Below are positions 41,297 to 50,058 of a DNA stretch of 64,000 bases, one piece after another; within the stretch, counting starts at the first letter, position 1; each line of letters opens with the position of its first letter. The translations under genes and the position numbers were made by a program. The notes beneath the pieces were generated by a model that was not told the origin of the DNA, searched no databases, and saw nothing but the letters and a program-made list of their open reading frames with translations. Where the stretch lies: the NCBI GenBank assembly GCA_037965595.1, contig CP150183.1, positions 3,720,001 to 3,784,000 of the forward strand, in the 5' to 3' direction. Source of the stretch: Alkalihalobacillus sp. FSL W8-0930 (GTDB lineage: Bacteria > Bacillota > Bacilli > Bacillales > Bacillaceae_D).

Positions 41297-41971
41297 TTCC
41301 ACTTCAAACCCCGGCTGAACAATGACAAATCCACTTCCAGTAAACTTCATCTGAATCGATTCACCGCTTCCCTTTCCAAGGAATGTTCGATAACTAATGT
41401 CCGTGTGAAATTCTGGTTTTAAATCTCCTGACCAGGCAACTGTTGCGGTTGGATCCGTGTACACTGGAAGCTCCGGTGTCACTTCTAGTGTAAGTGGTTC
41501 AAAATAAGTGGTGATCGCCACCTTGCCGTGCCCATTTAATGTCACATTAAACAATCCACCCGACATTAACCCAGCCATCTTCCGCATCATCTCAATATCC
41601 CATTCAACGGTTGGTTCAAATGCAAGCAAGTCATTTCCGTTTACCGTAATTTGTTGGTTACCAAGCTCAAGTATAGTAATCCTCTTACCCTGATCGGCGA
41701 GGAACAACCTGCCTTCACCTGTAGCCTTCATGAGCTCCTGCCCTTCAGTAGTGAAGGACTTTTTGAATGCCCGTCCTAAACCGTGTTCGAGAATTCTTTC
41801 ACGTTCAAATTTAATTTCGCCTTGATAACTAATCATGGATCCCATTTTCGACCAGATCTCACCACTTAGATCTATTTCTAAAATTCGTTCAGACTGTAGA
41901 GCAAATGAATCCGTGGAGGTTTTCTGCTGTTTGGTTTTGCTTAAAAATTCATCTACGGAATACGTTGTCAT
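41294..41971 (-). CDS. AIM24-family protein
   Basis: A 225-residue beta-rich protein of the AIM24/TIM24 family, whose bacterial members are of unknown function and are thought to act near membranes. Matching features are the repeated beta-turn segments ILEIDLSGEIWSKMGSMISY, GRLFLADQGKRITILEL, LLAFEPTVEWDIEM and the glycine-rich C-terminal end GKGSGESIQMKFTGSGFVIVQP. It is 15 bp downstream of a lipoprotein gene and probably in the same transcript. No signal peptide is seen. Confidence 0.85.
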   Translation of the reverse strand: MTTYSVDEFLSKTKQQKTSTDSFALQSERILEIDLSGEIWSKMGSMISYQGEIKFERERILEHGLGRAFKKSFTTEGQELMKATGEGRLFLADQGKRITILELGNQQITVNGNDLLAFEPTVEWDIEMMRKMAGLMSGGLFNVTLNGHGKVAITTYFEPLTLEVTPELPVYTDPTATVAWSGDLKPEFHTDISYRTFLGKGSGESIQMKFTGSGFVIVQPGFEVE

Positions 41972-41986
41972 CTACTGAGACCACCT

Positions 41987-42862
41987 TTAGTTATTCATAT
42001 TTGAGCCGAATGTGTCTTCAAGCTCTCCATCAACGACTTCTACATCATCTGGCGCTTGAAAAAGAGATTCATCAAAATCAGGATTCACTTCATATTCAAT
42101 GACTGCGCCCGAGCTACTCGTATCTCCGGCAGCATGCTCCGCGTCCTCTACCGCAGTCTCACTTTCCATTTTAATTTCATAGAATGTTTCTTGATCAAAC
42201 CAATATTCGGTTACCTGTCCGTCACGATCTGCCTCGATATGATAGGTGGAGAAACCATTAATCTCTTCCTCGCCTACATAAGTCAGCTCCGCATTCTCTA
42301 GTAGATTCTCGTATAAACTCGCCCAGTCTGATAAATCATCCTGCGTGGGATCAACGCCTTGTTCATAGCGAATAGCTTCCTCGTCGCCTTCATCGTATGT
42401 GATCGTGAAAACAGGATCATCTAGGTCACTGAATTGATATGAGGGTGGCATCTCATCAGAAAAGGCTTCGCCGTCCTCTTCACCCTCTGTTGAGAATTCC
42501 AGGTCCATTCGCGTATATAACTCTCCATCTTGAATGAAATTCCAATGTGTTTCAGTGATTGACGTTGAAACATCACCTTCAGGCACATTTTCCTGATCCG
42601 CATCAAAATCTACACTAACCTCTCCTTCTGATACCATGTAAAGACTAGTTAATCCATCATAGAAAGCAATCGCTTCTTCTACGATCTCTTCTGCCGAAGG
42701 TGTATCCTCCGCATCTTCATCCGACTCCTTTTCTTCATTCATCGTCTCTTCTGTACCTGTTTCCGCTGTTTCGTTTGCTGTTGCCGTTTGACTTTCATCC
42801 TCACTACCGCACGCCGCCAAAAAGACAGCGCCTGTTACTGTAAGTACAATCGCCTTTTTCAT
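41987..42862 (-). CDS. Acidic lipoprotein (DUF6612/LolA-like)
   Basis: A 291-residue protein. The signal peptide ends with lipobox VFLAACGS, followed by an extremely acidic linker (about 22-60) and a folded domain. That domain has EEAIAFYDGLTSLYMVSEGEV, THWNFIQDGELYTRM and YHIEADRDGQVTEYWFDQET, typical of the DUF6612 type of LppX/LolA-like barrel. Function is unknown; lipid carrier roles are suggested for the fold. It precedes the AIM24 gene in an apparent two-gene operon. Confidence 0.8.
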   Translation of the reverse strand: MKKAIVLTVTGAVFLAACGSEDESQTATANETAETGTEETMNEEKESDEDAEDTPSAEEIVEEAIAFYDGLTSLYMVSEGEVSVDFDADQENVPEGDVSTSITETHWNFIQDGELYTRMDLEFSTEGEEDGEAFSDEMPPSYQFSDLDDPVFTITYDEGDEEAIRYEQGVDPTQDDLSDWASLYENLLENAELTYVGEEEINGFSTYHIEADRDGQVTEYWFDQETFYEIKMESETAVEDAEHAAGDTSSSGAVIEYEVNPDFDESLFQAPDDVEVVDGELEDTFGSNMNN

Positions 42863-43036
42863 CTAGCATTCCTCCCCTTTTGATCTCTCTACCCTCCTAT
42901 TCACCAAGTTACTAGAAGCTAAACTTTAAATTGTATGCAGTTCCTTTATTTTCTTTTCATTATAGATTGCTTACTTTTTCTAGAAAAGGTTATAGAGAAC
43001 TAGAACGTCATTCTTACGAAAAGAGGAGTGAATCGG

Positions 43037-43813
43037 GTGAGTATCATTGAGAAATTTAAGTTAACAGGTCAGAAAGCGTATGTAACTGGAGGAGCAAGAG
43101 GTATTGGGAAAAGCATTGCCACTGCCCTTGCGGAGGCTGGAGCAGACGTTGCGATTGTAGACCTTGATCTGGAGGAAGCCAAAAGAACAGTCGCTTCAAT
43201 CAAACAAGCAACGAGTACTCAACCCATAGCGATTGAAACGGATGTAACGAGCCCTGAAGATGTTGAACGAATGGTTTCGGAGATCGTGAATGAATACGGT
43301 CGAATCGATATTGCTTTTAACAACGCCGGCATTTGTATCAATACTCCTGCAGAAGAGATGACCTTCACACAATGGAAAAAAGTCATAGATATTAATCTCT
43401 CAGGTGTCTTCTTAACCTCCCAGGCTGTTGGAAAAGTCATGCTTGAACAAGGGAAAGGGACCATCATTAATACAGCTTCTATGTCTGCCCATATTGTGAA
43501 TGTGCCTCAGCCACAAGCTTCATATAACGCTTCCAAGGCTGGAGTTATCCAATTAAGTAAGTCACTTGCGGTGGAGTGGGCAAAAAAAGGTGTACGCGTA
43601 AACACAATAAGTCCTGGTTATATTGGAACAGAACTTACACTGAACTCTCCCGACTTAAAACCACTCATCAACGAATGGGAAAGCGTATCACCACTCGGCC
43701 GAATCGGAAAACCTGAGGAACTGCAAGCCATTGCCGTTTATCTAGCAAGCGATGCAAGTTCGTTTACAACAGGGTCGGATTTGGTGATTGATGGAGGATT
43801 CACGAGTGTCTGA
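43037..43813 (+). CDS. Short-chain dehydrogenase/reductase
   Basis: A 258-residue classical SDR with the cofactor motif TGGARGIGKSIA, NNAGI (FNNAGICIN), catalytic Ser in INTASMSA and YNASK (Tyr and Lys), plus PGYIGTEL. The acid residue in VDLDLEEA after beta-2 indicates NAD(H) preference. Start GTG at 43037 is 8 nt after AGAGGAG; a GTG at 43028 overlaps that site. Many such proteins are sugar-alcohol or 3-oxoacyl reductases; the substrate is unknown. It is a single gene with its own terminator. Confidence 0.92.
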   Translation: MSIIEKFKLTGQKAYVTGGARGIGKSIATALAEAGADVAIVDLDLEEAKRTVASIKQATSTQPIAIETDVTSPEDVERMVSEIVNEYGRIDIAFNNAGICINTPAEEMTFTQWKKVIDINLSGVFLTSQAVGKVMLEQGKGTIINTASMSAHIVNVPQPQASYNASKAGVIQLSKSLAVEWAKKGVRVNTISPGYIGTELTLNSPDLKPLINEWESVSPLGRIGKPEELQAIAVYLASDASSFTTGSDLVIDGGFTSV

Positions 43814-43829
43814 CATTTTGTTCTTATAT

Positions 43830-43859
43830 TGCATAGTCTAGTGGCTATGCATTTTTTTA
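43830..43859 (+). terminator. Terminator of the SDR gene
   Basis: TGCATAG (43830-43836) pairs with CTATGCA (43845-43851), followed by TTTTTTT. Confidence 0.75.
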
Positions 43860-43996
43860 TAAACATTCGACTATTTTCAACAAATTTTCACTATAATTCC
43901 TAGGATTAAGGTAATATGAAATAAAGACTATAAAAAAACAATTATAATGAATAACCAACCCTAAGTTCTGAATCTATGAAAAATGGAGGCCTTTGA

Positions 43997-46360
43997 ATGA
44001 ACGAGGAACAGACAAGGTATTCTCGACTTGCTAATATTACAAAGTTGATTAATTCAAAGCTTGAATTACGAGACATGCTTGAACAGGTTACACAGGCTAT
44101 ATCCGAAGAAATTGTTCGTTGTGATTCTGTTGGCATTTATCTGCCTCAAAGAGATGGTACATTCAGAGGCTACGTTGGTAAGCCTGACACACTTAATGGC
44201 TGGACTTTGGACATGCATGTCATTGATACAGACTATGATTTACTCGCGAAGGAAGTCATTGAAACAAGAAAAACGATCTATATTCCTGACACATCAAAGG
44301 ATCATCGCCCTGATCCTAGAGCCGTAAAGGGGTTCTCCATTAAATCCTTATTAGTCCTTCCGATTTCATTTGAAGATGAGCTGTTTGGACTTGTCTTTTT
44401 ATTTGATTATGGGATTCCTATGAATTTAACGGAAAAGGAGATTCAAACCGTTGAGGCTTATGTCAGCATGGCAGGGGTGGCCATTTTAAATGCAAACACA
44501 TTAGCTCACAAGGAGCAATTAATAACGGATAAGCAAACGCTTCTTGATGTGACACGTGAATTATCAATGTGTTCCTCCCTGCAGGAAAGTATTGATTTAT
44601 GCTTCTCCTATTTAACAAAAGTAATGGCAAATCCTAATATTGGCGTTCATTTACTAGATCCGATTGCTGAACAAAAGGTGAAACCAGCGAAGCTAAGCAA
44701 AGAGAGTGAATGGACTGAGGAGAATTGGAAGAAAACACATGAAAACATAGGTTTTGACCAGAGTAATGATCTCGTGATGAAGGAAGTTTTCGAAACAAAA
44801 AAGCCTATTATTATCCCTGATGTCTATGCTGATCATAGACCTAATCATGAACTATGCCATAACTTTGGAATCAATGGTTTAGCGATGTTTCCATTGATCT
44901 CTATGGGTCGGATTTTAGGACAGATTTCCATCGTCAATTTAAAAAAGGATCCGATTCACTACACTGAGGCAGAGATTGAACTCGCTCAATCCATTGTTGA
45001 TGCAACCGCTTCTACCTTGGCCAACTTGATCTATATGGAAAAGCAGGAAATGATTATTGAAGAGCGCACGTCAGAGGTACGCTTTCATGCGTATTTTGAT
45101 AGCCTTACTAACTTGCCAAATCGATCCTTACTATCCGATCGCCTATCTCAAGGCTTAAAGTACGCAAAGATAAACGATGAAAAAGCGGCCATTCTTTCCT
45201 TAGATTTGGATCGATTTAAGCTTGTGAATGACACATTCGGACACAGCTACGGGGATCAACTATTAAAAGACGTAGCCACACGATTGTCGGAGTGCGTACC
45301 GAGAGATGCCACCGTTTCAAGGCAAGGCGGAGATGAGTTTATTATTTTCCTACCTACTATAAAAAACGAGAAAGACATTCTGGATGAAATACATTGTATT
45401 CAGGAGGCTTTTAGTACGCCTTTTCAAATTGGAGATACAGAGCTTTTCGTAAAGACAAGCATTGGTGTCAGCATATTCCCGGATAATGGTCTTGAAGGGG
45501 AAGTTCTCATTAAACACGCGGACACCGCTATGTATAAGTCAAAGGCGGTACCAGGTAATAGCTATCATTTCTTTAGCGAACGACGAGATAATCGAACCAT
45601 CGATCGAATTATGTTTGAAAACGATCTCTATAAAGCGTTAGAGCAAAATGAACTCTCTGTATATTATCAACCACAAATTGATTACCCAACGAATACAATT
45701 AAAGGTGTGGAAGCCTTATTACGATGGAACCATCCCATAAAAGGAATGATTCCTCCTGATACATTTATTCCTATTGCAGAAGAAACAGGCTTAATCGTTC
45801 CAATTGGTGAATGGGTCCTAAGACAAGCTTGTAAGCAGTTAAGGGAATGGCATGATGCTGGTTCTCCACTCATTACGATGGCTGTGAACTTATCTGTTCA
45901 ACAATTTGAACACGATGAATTAGTAGAGACCGTCCAAACGGTTCTTCAGGAAACAGGGATTTCATCTGAATACCTTCATCTAGAACTAACAGAAAATGTG
46001 ATTGTAAAGAACACAGAATCCATTGTACTCACAATGAAACAATTAAATGAGCTAGGCATAAAGCTTGAGATTGATGATTTTGGAACAGGGTATTCCTCCT
46101 TGGGTTATCTAAAGAATTTACCTATCTCTACTCTGAAGATTGACCGGTCATTCGTTAAAGACATGCTTAAAGATGACGCAGCGATTACAAAAACAATCAT
46201 CACACTTGCTCATAACCTCAATTTAGAAGTCATTGCTGAAGGTGTCGAAACAAAGGAACAGGCTGACTTTTTGCTTTCACTAAATTGCGAACGAATGCAG
46301 GGATATTTTTTCAGTAAACCAGTACAATCGTCCGACATTATGATAAAATATTTCCAGTAG
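43997..46360 (+). CDS. GAF-GAF-GGDEF-EAL c-di-GMP signalling protein
   Basis: A 787-residue cytoplasmic protein with two GAF-like domains (about 10-165 and 185-350), GGDEF (about 365-525) and EAL (about 545-785). The GGDEF motif in [11 protein letters not shown] is intact, as is EALLRWNHP for the phosphodiesterase; [15 protein letters not shown] and FVKDM further support EAL. It may make and degrade c-di-GMP, with direction set by ligands or redox at the GAF domains. AATGGAGGCCTTTG precedes the ATG. The downstream thiamine-diphosphate enzyme starts 42 bp later and may be co-transcribed. Confidence 0.93.
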   Translation: MNEEQTRYSRLANITKLINSKLELRDMLEQVTQAISEEIVRCDSVGIYLPQRDGTFRGYVGKPDTLNGWTLDMHVIDTDYDLLAKEVIETRKTIYIPDTSKDHRPDPRAVKGFSIKSLLVLPISFEDELFGLVFLFDYGIPMNLTEKEIQTVEAYVSMAGVAILNANTLAHKEQLITDKQTLLDVTRELSMCSSLQESIDLCFSYLTKVMANPNIGVHLLDPIAEQKVKPAKLSKESEWTEENWKKTHENIGFDQSNDLVMKEVFETKKPIIIPDVYADHRPNHELCHNFGINGLAMFPLISMGRILGQISIVNLKKDPIHYTEAEIELAQSIVDATASTLANLIYMEKQEMIIEERTSEVRFHAYFDSLTNLPNRSLLSDRLSQGLKYAKINDEKAAILSLDLDRFKLVNDTFGHSYGDQLLKDVATRLSECVPRDATVSRQGGDEFIIFLPTIKNEKDILDEIHCIQEAFSTPFQIGDTELFVKTSIGVSIFPDNGLEGEVLIKHADTAMYKSKAVPGNSYHFFSERRDNRTIDRIMFENDLYKALEQNELSVYYQPQIDYPTNTIKGVEALLRWNHPIKGMIPPDTFIPIAEETGLIVPIGEWVLRQACKQLREWHDAGSPLITMAVNLSVQQFEHDELVETVQTVLQETGISSEYLHLELTENVIVKNTESIVLTMKQLNELGIKLEIDDFGTGYSSLGYLKNLPISTLKIDRSFVKDMLKDDAAITKTIITLAHNLNLEVIAEGVETKEQADFLLSLNCERMQGYFFSKPVQSSDIMIKYFQ

Positions 46361-46402
46361 TATCTGGTTATATAATCCAAAGGAGACAAGGAGATTGTCA
46401 TA

Positions 46403-48037
46403 ATGAAAGCAGCACGCATGGTCTTAGAGTATTTAAAAGAGAATGGTGTAACACACATCTTTGGTATTCCAGCCGGTTCAGTTAACGCGTTTTTTGATGA
46501 ACTATACGACATGAAGGAATTAACACCTGTAGTCACAAAACACGAAGGTGCCGCTACCTATATGGCCGCAGCATACGCTAAGTATTCTGGTCATTTGAGT
46601 GTGGCAATTGGTTGTAGTGGTCCAGGCGGCACGAATTTAGTAACTGGAGCCGCAAATGCCATGCGAGAACACTTGCCTGTCTTATTTATTACTGGTGCTG
46701 TGCCAGTTAGTACGGTCGGCTTAAATGCATCTCAAGAATTAGATGCAGAGCCGATCTTCCGTCCCGTAACAAAGTATAGTGTCACGGTCAACGAATCAGG
46801 AAATGTTCTAAGTGAAATTGCAAAAGCTTGTGAAATCGCTATCTCTGGAGTTCCTGGCCCTGTGCACGTGGCGCTTCCAATTGATGTTCAGCATGGAAGC
46901 GTAGACACTCTAACCGTTCCTGTCCTTCCATCAAGAGAACAACTTGTTCCTGACCTGCAGACGATCAAGCACGTAGCGGACGAGCTCGTATCGCGTGAAA
47001 AAGGAATCGTGTTTGTCGGCCAAGGTGTCAGAGGAGCCGTTGAACAATTAGTCGAACTTGCAGAGTTACTAGATTGGCCGATCATCACGACACCACAGGC
47101 TAAAGGGTACATACCTGATACCCATCCACTTTTAGTTGGAGTGTACGGGTTTGCAGGTCACGAAGCAGCCTCTAACCTTATTGCTGAGGGAGATGCAAAC
47201 GTATTATTGATTGTTGGATCAAGCCTCGGTGAAACAGCAACCAATAACTATAATGTGAAGCTGACTGAAAATCGTTTTACGATTCAATTAGACTTTGACG
47301 AAACCGTTTTTAACCGTAAGTACACAACTGATTTGCCAGTACACGGAGATATTAATCTAAGTCTCGTATTTTTAATAGAAGAATTGCGTAACAGAGGACT
47401 GACACAAACAAGCTATGAGCATAAGCTAGTCGAGGATGAGACAAACCTTGAAGACTACAATACAAAAAACGTCATGCTGAACCTACAAAACCTTCTTCCA
47501 CCATCAACTCGATACACGATTGATATCGGGGAATTTATGGCCTATGTTATCAACCATATGAGCGTGAAAGAGTCTGATACTTTTGGTATAAACGTTCACT
47601 TTGGCGCGATGGGTACTGGTATTGGTTCGGCAATCGGTTCTAAGCTAGCAGAACCCGATCGTCCAGTCGTTTGTGTAACAGGAGATGGCTGCTTCTTTAT
47701 GCATGGTATGGAAATCTTAACGGCAAAAGAATATAACCTCCCTATTCTCTTTGTTGTCATGAACAATGCCCGACTAGGCATGGTTTATCATGGACATGCA
47801 TTGCAGTTCAAGCGAACACATCCTTCATTTGAACAACAGCAAATTGATATTAGCGCAATGGCCGCCGGAATGGGTGTTCCAAGCTTCCGCGTGAACTCAA
47901 TGGATGATCTCAACCAAGCAACAATTGATCATTTAATGAACGGAAATGGTCCTGCTGTACTAGAAGTTGCACTTATTGATCAAAACACCCCTCCAATGGG
48001 AGATCGAGTGAAGTTTTTGTCTTCATTTGGGAAGTAG
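46403..48037 (+). CDS. Thiamine-diphosphate-dependent enzyme (acetolactate synthase/benzoylformate decarboxylase-like)
   Basis: A 544-residue cytoplasmic enzyme of the ThDP superfamily, with the catalytic glutamate in VTKHEGAATYMAAAYA, a central FAD/NAD-like domain (about 190-330) and the ThDP-binding motif GDGCFFMHGMEIL...NNARLG in the C-terminal part. It resembles acetolactate synthase, pyruvate oxidase and benzoylformate decarboxylase proteins; the central domain does not let me pick one. AGGAGACAAGGAG precedes the ATG at 46403. It lies downstream of the c-di-GMP gene, with a terminator just after it. Confidence 0.85.
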   Translation: MKAARMVLEYLKENGVTHIFGIPAGSVNAFFDELYDMKELTPVVTKHEGAATYMAAAYAKYSGHLSVAIGCSGPGGTNLVTGAANAMREHLPVLFITGAVPVSTVGLNASQELDAEPIFRPVTKYSVTVNESGNVLSEIAKACEIAISGVPGPVHVALPIDVQHGSVDTLTVPVLPSREQLVPDLQTIKHVADELVSREKGIVFVGQGVRGAVEQLVELAELLDWPIITTPQAKGYIPDTHPLLVGVYGFAGHEAASNLIAEGDANVLLIVGSSLGETATNNYNVKLTENRFTIQLDFDETVFNRKYTTDLPVHGDINLSLVFLIEELRNRGLTQTSYEHKLVEDETNLEDYNTKNVMLNLQNLLPPSTRYTIDIGEFMAYVINHMSVKESDTFGINVHFGAMGTGIGSAIGSKLAEPDRPVVCVTGDGCFFMHGMEILTAKEYNLPILFVVMNNARLGMVYHGHALQFKRTHPSFEQQQIDISAMAAGMGVPSFRVNSMDDLNQATIDHLMNGNGPAVLEVALIDQNTPPMGDRVKFLSSFGK

Positions 48038-48053
48038 GAAATAAGAGAAGAGT

Positions 48054-48082
48054 GACTGCCGAGTGTTTCGGTAGTCTTTTTC
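48054..48082 (+). terminator. Terminator of the ThDP enzyme gene
   Basis: GACTGCCGA (48054-48062) pairs with TCGGTAGTC (48068-48076; one G-T pair), followed by TTTTTC. Confidence 0.75.
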
Positions 48083-48121
48083 TGTTTGTGGGGAGATTTT
48101 CGGTTCAGGTGAGCAGAAGTT

Positions 48122-48273
48122 CTTGATTTTCTAGCCGAAGAGCTTGGTAAAGAGCTACATGTTCTTAGTTTTATGAGGTCGAGCTTAGTTTTAGTGTCTA
48201 GCTACTTAGTAGAGTATTGGTTCTTCTTGATATTGGGGGTCGTTTCTTGCTTCAGCTCTCTGTGGTGGTCTTC
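48122..48273. repeat. Phased CTTRNTA array, left part
   Basis: Seven copies of a short core (CTTGATT, CTTGGTA, CTTAGTT, CTTAGTT, CTTAGTA, CTTGATA, CTTGCTT) start at 48122, 48143, 48164, 48184, 48205, 48226 and 48246, that is every 20 or 21 bases. The 13-14 bases between cores vary. Because 20- and 21-base steps alternate, no reading frame can follow it. The array is interrupted by the insertion element and continues after it. Confidence 0.85.
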
Positions 48274-48387
48274 TGTCAAGAAAGTGGACACTAAAAAGTA
48301 AGAGTGATTCCTCTCGAAGCCTATCTTACTGCCTCTTACGGAGATAAATGAAATCTTATCTAAAAGTCTGGAGAAACGTTCTTTTGT

Positions 48388-49275
48388 CTAACTAATTGTT
48401 TTTTGCGAGTCATGATTGGTCCTTTGTGCGTAGGTTCTCTCAAATTGGTTTGGGGATTGGTAGTTCAAAGTCGAATGCCTTCTCGTTTCATTGTACCGAC
48501 TGTAAATGTAGTGATGAATGGATTTCATCGCCTCGTTTCTTGTTTGAAATCGAAAACGATAGATGAGTTCTCTTTTAATGGTCGCGTGAAACGATTCAAT
48601 ACACGCATTGTCATAGGGATCGCCTTTTCGGCTCATACTTATAGTGGCTTTCACTTGAGTAAGTGCCTCGATATACTCGTTTGAACAATATTGAGCTCCT
48701 CGATCAGAGTGGTGAATAAGCCCCTTCGGGGGGCGTCTAGTCGCTATCGCACGCTCAAGAGCGTGTAACACAAGGTCTTTTTCCATCGAATTACTCATAT
48801 TTAGGCCCACAATTTTTCGAGAAAACAGGTCCATAATGGATGCGACGTATAACCAGCCCTCTAATGTCCGAACATACGTAATATCTGTCACCCATATGGC
48901 ATTTGGGTACGCAGCTTGAAACACTCTCTTCAGTAAATTGGGATACACATGTAGAGTGTGCGTGGAATCCGTTGTGACGACATATCTCGCTTTAGGCTTT
49001 GCGCTAACCTTCATTTCTTGCATATATCGCGCCACCGTTTTTTGCGAGATCACATAGCCCCATTCGATTAGATCCTGATGGACGCGAGGACTTCCGTACG
49101 TAGCCAAGCTCTCGTGGAACGATTGACTAATCTTCTTTTTTACGTCCGCTTTCCGTTTTTCACTCTCTGTTTTCCCACCGCGTAGTTTGGCTTTCCACTT
49201 GTAGAATCCACTGGTCGAGACTTGAAGGACTGAACACATCTTCACAATGGAATGTTCATCTTGATGAGCATCCAT
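48388..49275 (-). CDS. IS3-family transposase OrfB (integrase core)
   Basis: A 295-residue frame with HTH_21 (about 30-75) and an rve integrase core: D in WVTDITYVRTLEGW, D in HHSDRGAQYCS and E in DNACIESFHATIKRE form the DDE triad. The C-terminal YNETRRHSTLNYQSP block is the usual family end. No ribosome site is needed if it is made by -1 frameshifting from OrfA: its frame is open upstream of the ATG to the A6G heptamer at 49326-49320. Full length and intact. Confidence 0.93.
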   Translation of the reverse strand: MDAHQDEHSIVKMCSVLQVSTSGFYKWKAKLRGGKTESEKRKADVKKKISQSFHESLATYGSPRVHQDLIEWGYVISQKTVARYMQEMKVSAKPKARYVVTTDSTHTLHVYPNLLKRVFQAAYPNAIWVTDITYVRTLEGWLYVASIMDLFSRKIVGLNMSNSMEKDLVLHALERAIATRRPPKGLIHHSDRGAQYCSNEYIEALTQVKATISMSRKGDPYDNACIESFHATIKRELIYRFRFQTRNEAMKSIHHYIYSRYNETRRHSTLNYQSPNQFERTYAQRTNHDSQKTIS

Positions 49276-49286
49276 AAAATGAAATT

Positions 49287-49577
49287 TTATTTGGGCTTTT
49301 GCGTGAAGATGTGCATGGCCTTTTTTAAGATCTCGTTCTCCTCTCGAAGAGAGAGCATTTCCTTTTCATGATGCTTCTTTAACTTCTCCACTTCGGATGG
49401 AGTCAAATAATCGCCTGAATTTGGCTTTTCTTGTTTCTTCTTATAATCTTGAACCCAGCGGTGGATGGAGGAAACATGAACTTCCAATTCATACGCCATG
49501 TCGCTCGCCTTTTTGCCTTCTTCGATGATTAACTTCGCCACATACTCACGATAATCAAGAGAATACTTTTTCGTCAT
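49287..49577 (-). CDS. IS3-family transposase OrfA
   Basis: A 96-residue protein with an N-terminal helix-turn-helix (MTKKYSLDYREYVAKLIIEE to HRWVQDYKKK) and a leucine-zipper-like C-terminus (about 60-90; LREENEILKKAMHI), as is typical for OrfA. Near its end AAAAAAG (minus strand, 49326-49320) is a standard -1 frameshift signal that would produce the OrfAB transposase. OrfA alone normally regulates transposition. Confidence 0.92.
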   Translation of the reverse strand: MTKKYSLDYREYVAKLIIEEGKKASDMAYELEVHVSSIHRWVQDYKKKQEKPNSGDYLTPSEVEKLKKHHEKEMLSLREENEILKKAMHIFTQKPK

Positions 49578-49647
49578 AGGAACACGTCCTTTGTCAGATT
49601 AGATTTAGTGTACAGAGAATCAAATTAACGTGTCCACTTTTTAGACT

Positions 49648-50058
49648 AACCTCAGTGGGCTTAATAGATTTGGTGATTTTCTTGGTAAGAGGCTCTGGCT
49701 CTTGGTTGGGCTAAGTCTCTTCTTAGTATTGAGTACGTGTTCTTGATAAAGCGGTGAACTTCCTTGCTACATGCCCCCTGCTTAGTCGTGACGTTCCTCC
49801 ACCCTCCATTTTGAGCCTGGTTCTTGCTAATGCACCTAACCTTCTTGGTACTTAGACGCGTTTTCTTGTTAACAGAGCTACCGGGCTTGGTATCGACACT
49901 CCCATCTTGGTAAAACATCAATTCTTCTTGGCATTGAGGGTCGTTTCTTAGTTGGCCCCCCCTGTGAGCTTACTAAAGATCGCATTTTTCTTGATAAGAG
50001 GAAGCGATTCTTGCTAAAATCTGCTTCCTCCTTACTAGCTCACTTGTTCTTCTTACTA
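49648..50058. repeat. Phased CTTRNTA array, right part
   Basis: Nineteen recognisable cores start at 49660, 49681, 49701, 49722, 49742, 49763, 49781, 49823, 49844, 49865, 49886, 49906, 49927, 49947, 49969, 49990, 50010, 50031 and 50052. Steps are 20-22 bases, apart from one of 18 and one of 42 (a lost unit). Forms include CTTGGTA, CTTGATA, CTTGCTA, CTTACTA and CTTAGTA, usually preceded by TT. The last core contains the stop codon of the gene that follows on the minus strand. No ORF here is believable. Confidence 0.85.

Larger units (their letters stand above)
48274..49647 (-). mobile_element. IS3-family (IS150-type) insertion sequence
   Basis: About 1374 bp with imperfect terminal inverted repeats: TGTCAAGAAAGTGGACAC at 48274-48291, and on the minus strand AGTCTAAAAAGTGGACAC ending at 49647. 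It carries the two overlapping reading frames of this family, with an A6G slippery site between them. I see no clear target-site duplication. It was inserted into the CTTRNTA array. Both ORFs look intact, so it may still be active. Confidence 0.88.

Noticed and set aside
48270-49652. Target-site duplication of the insertion element
   Set aside because: The bases flanking the best inverted-repeat ends (TTC before, AAC after) do not match, so I do not claim one.
49661-49921. An 86-codon open frame on the minus strand
   Set aside because: It only reads through the CTTRNTA array. The 20/21-base steps break any periodic coding pattern and no start signal is present.
48122-50058. CRISPR array
   Set aside because: The conserved core is only 7-9 bases with about 13 variable bases, far shorter than CRISPR repeats and spacers, and no cas genes are nearby.
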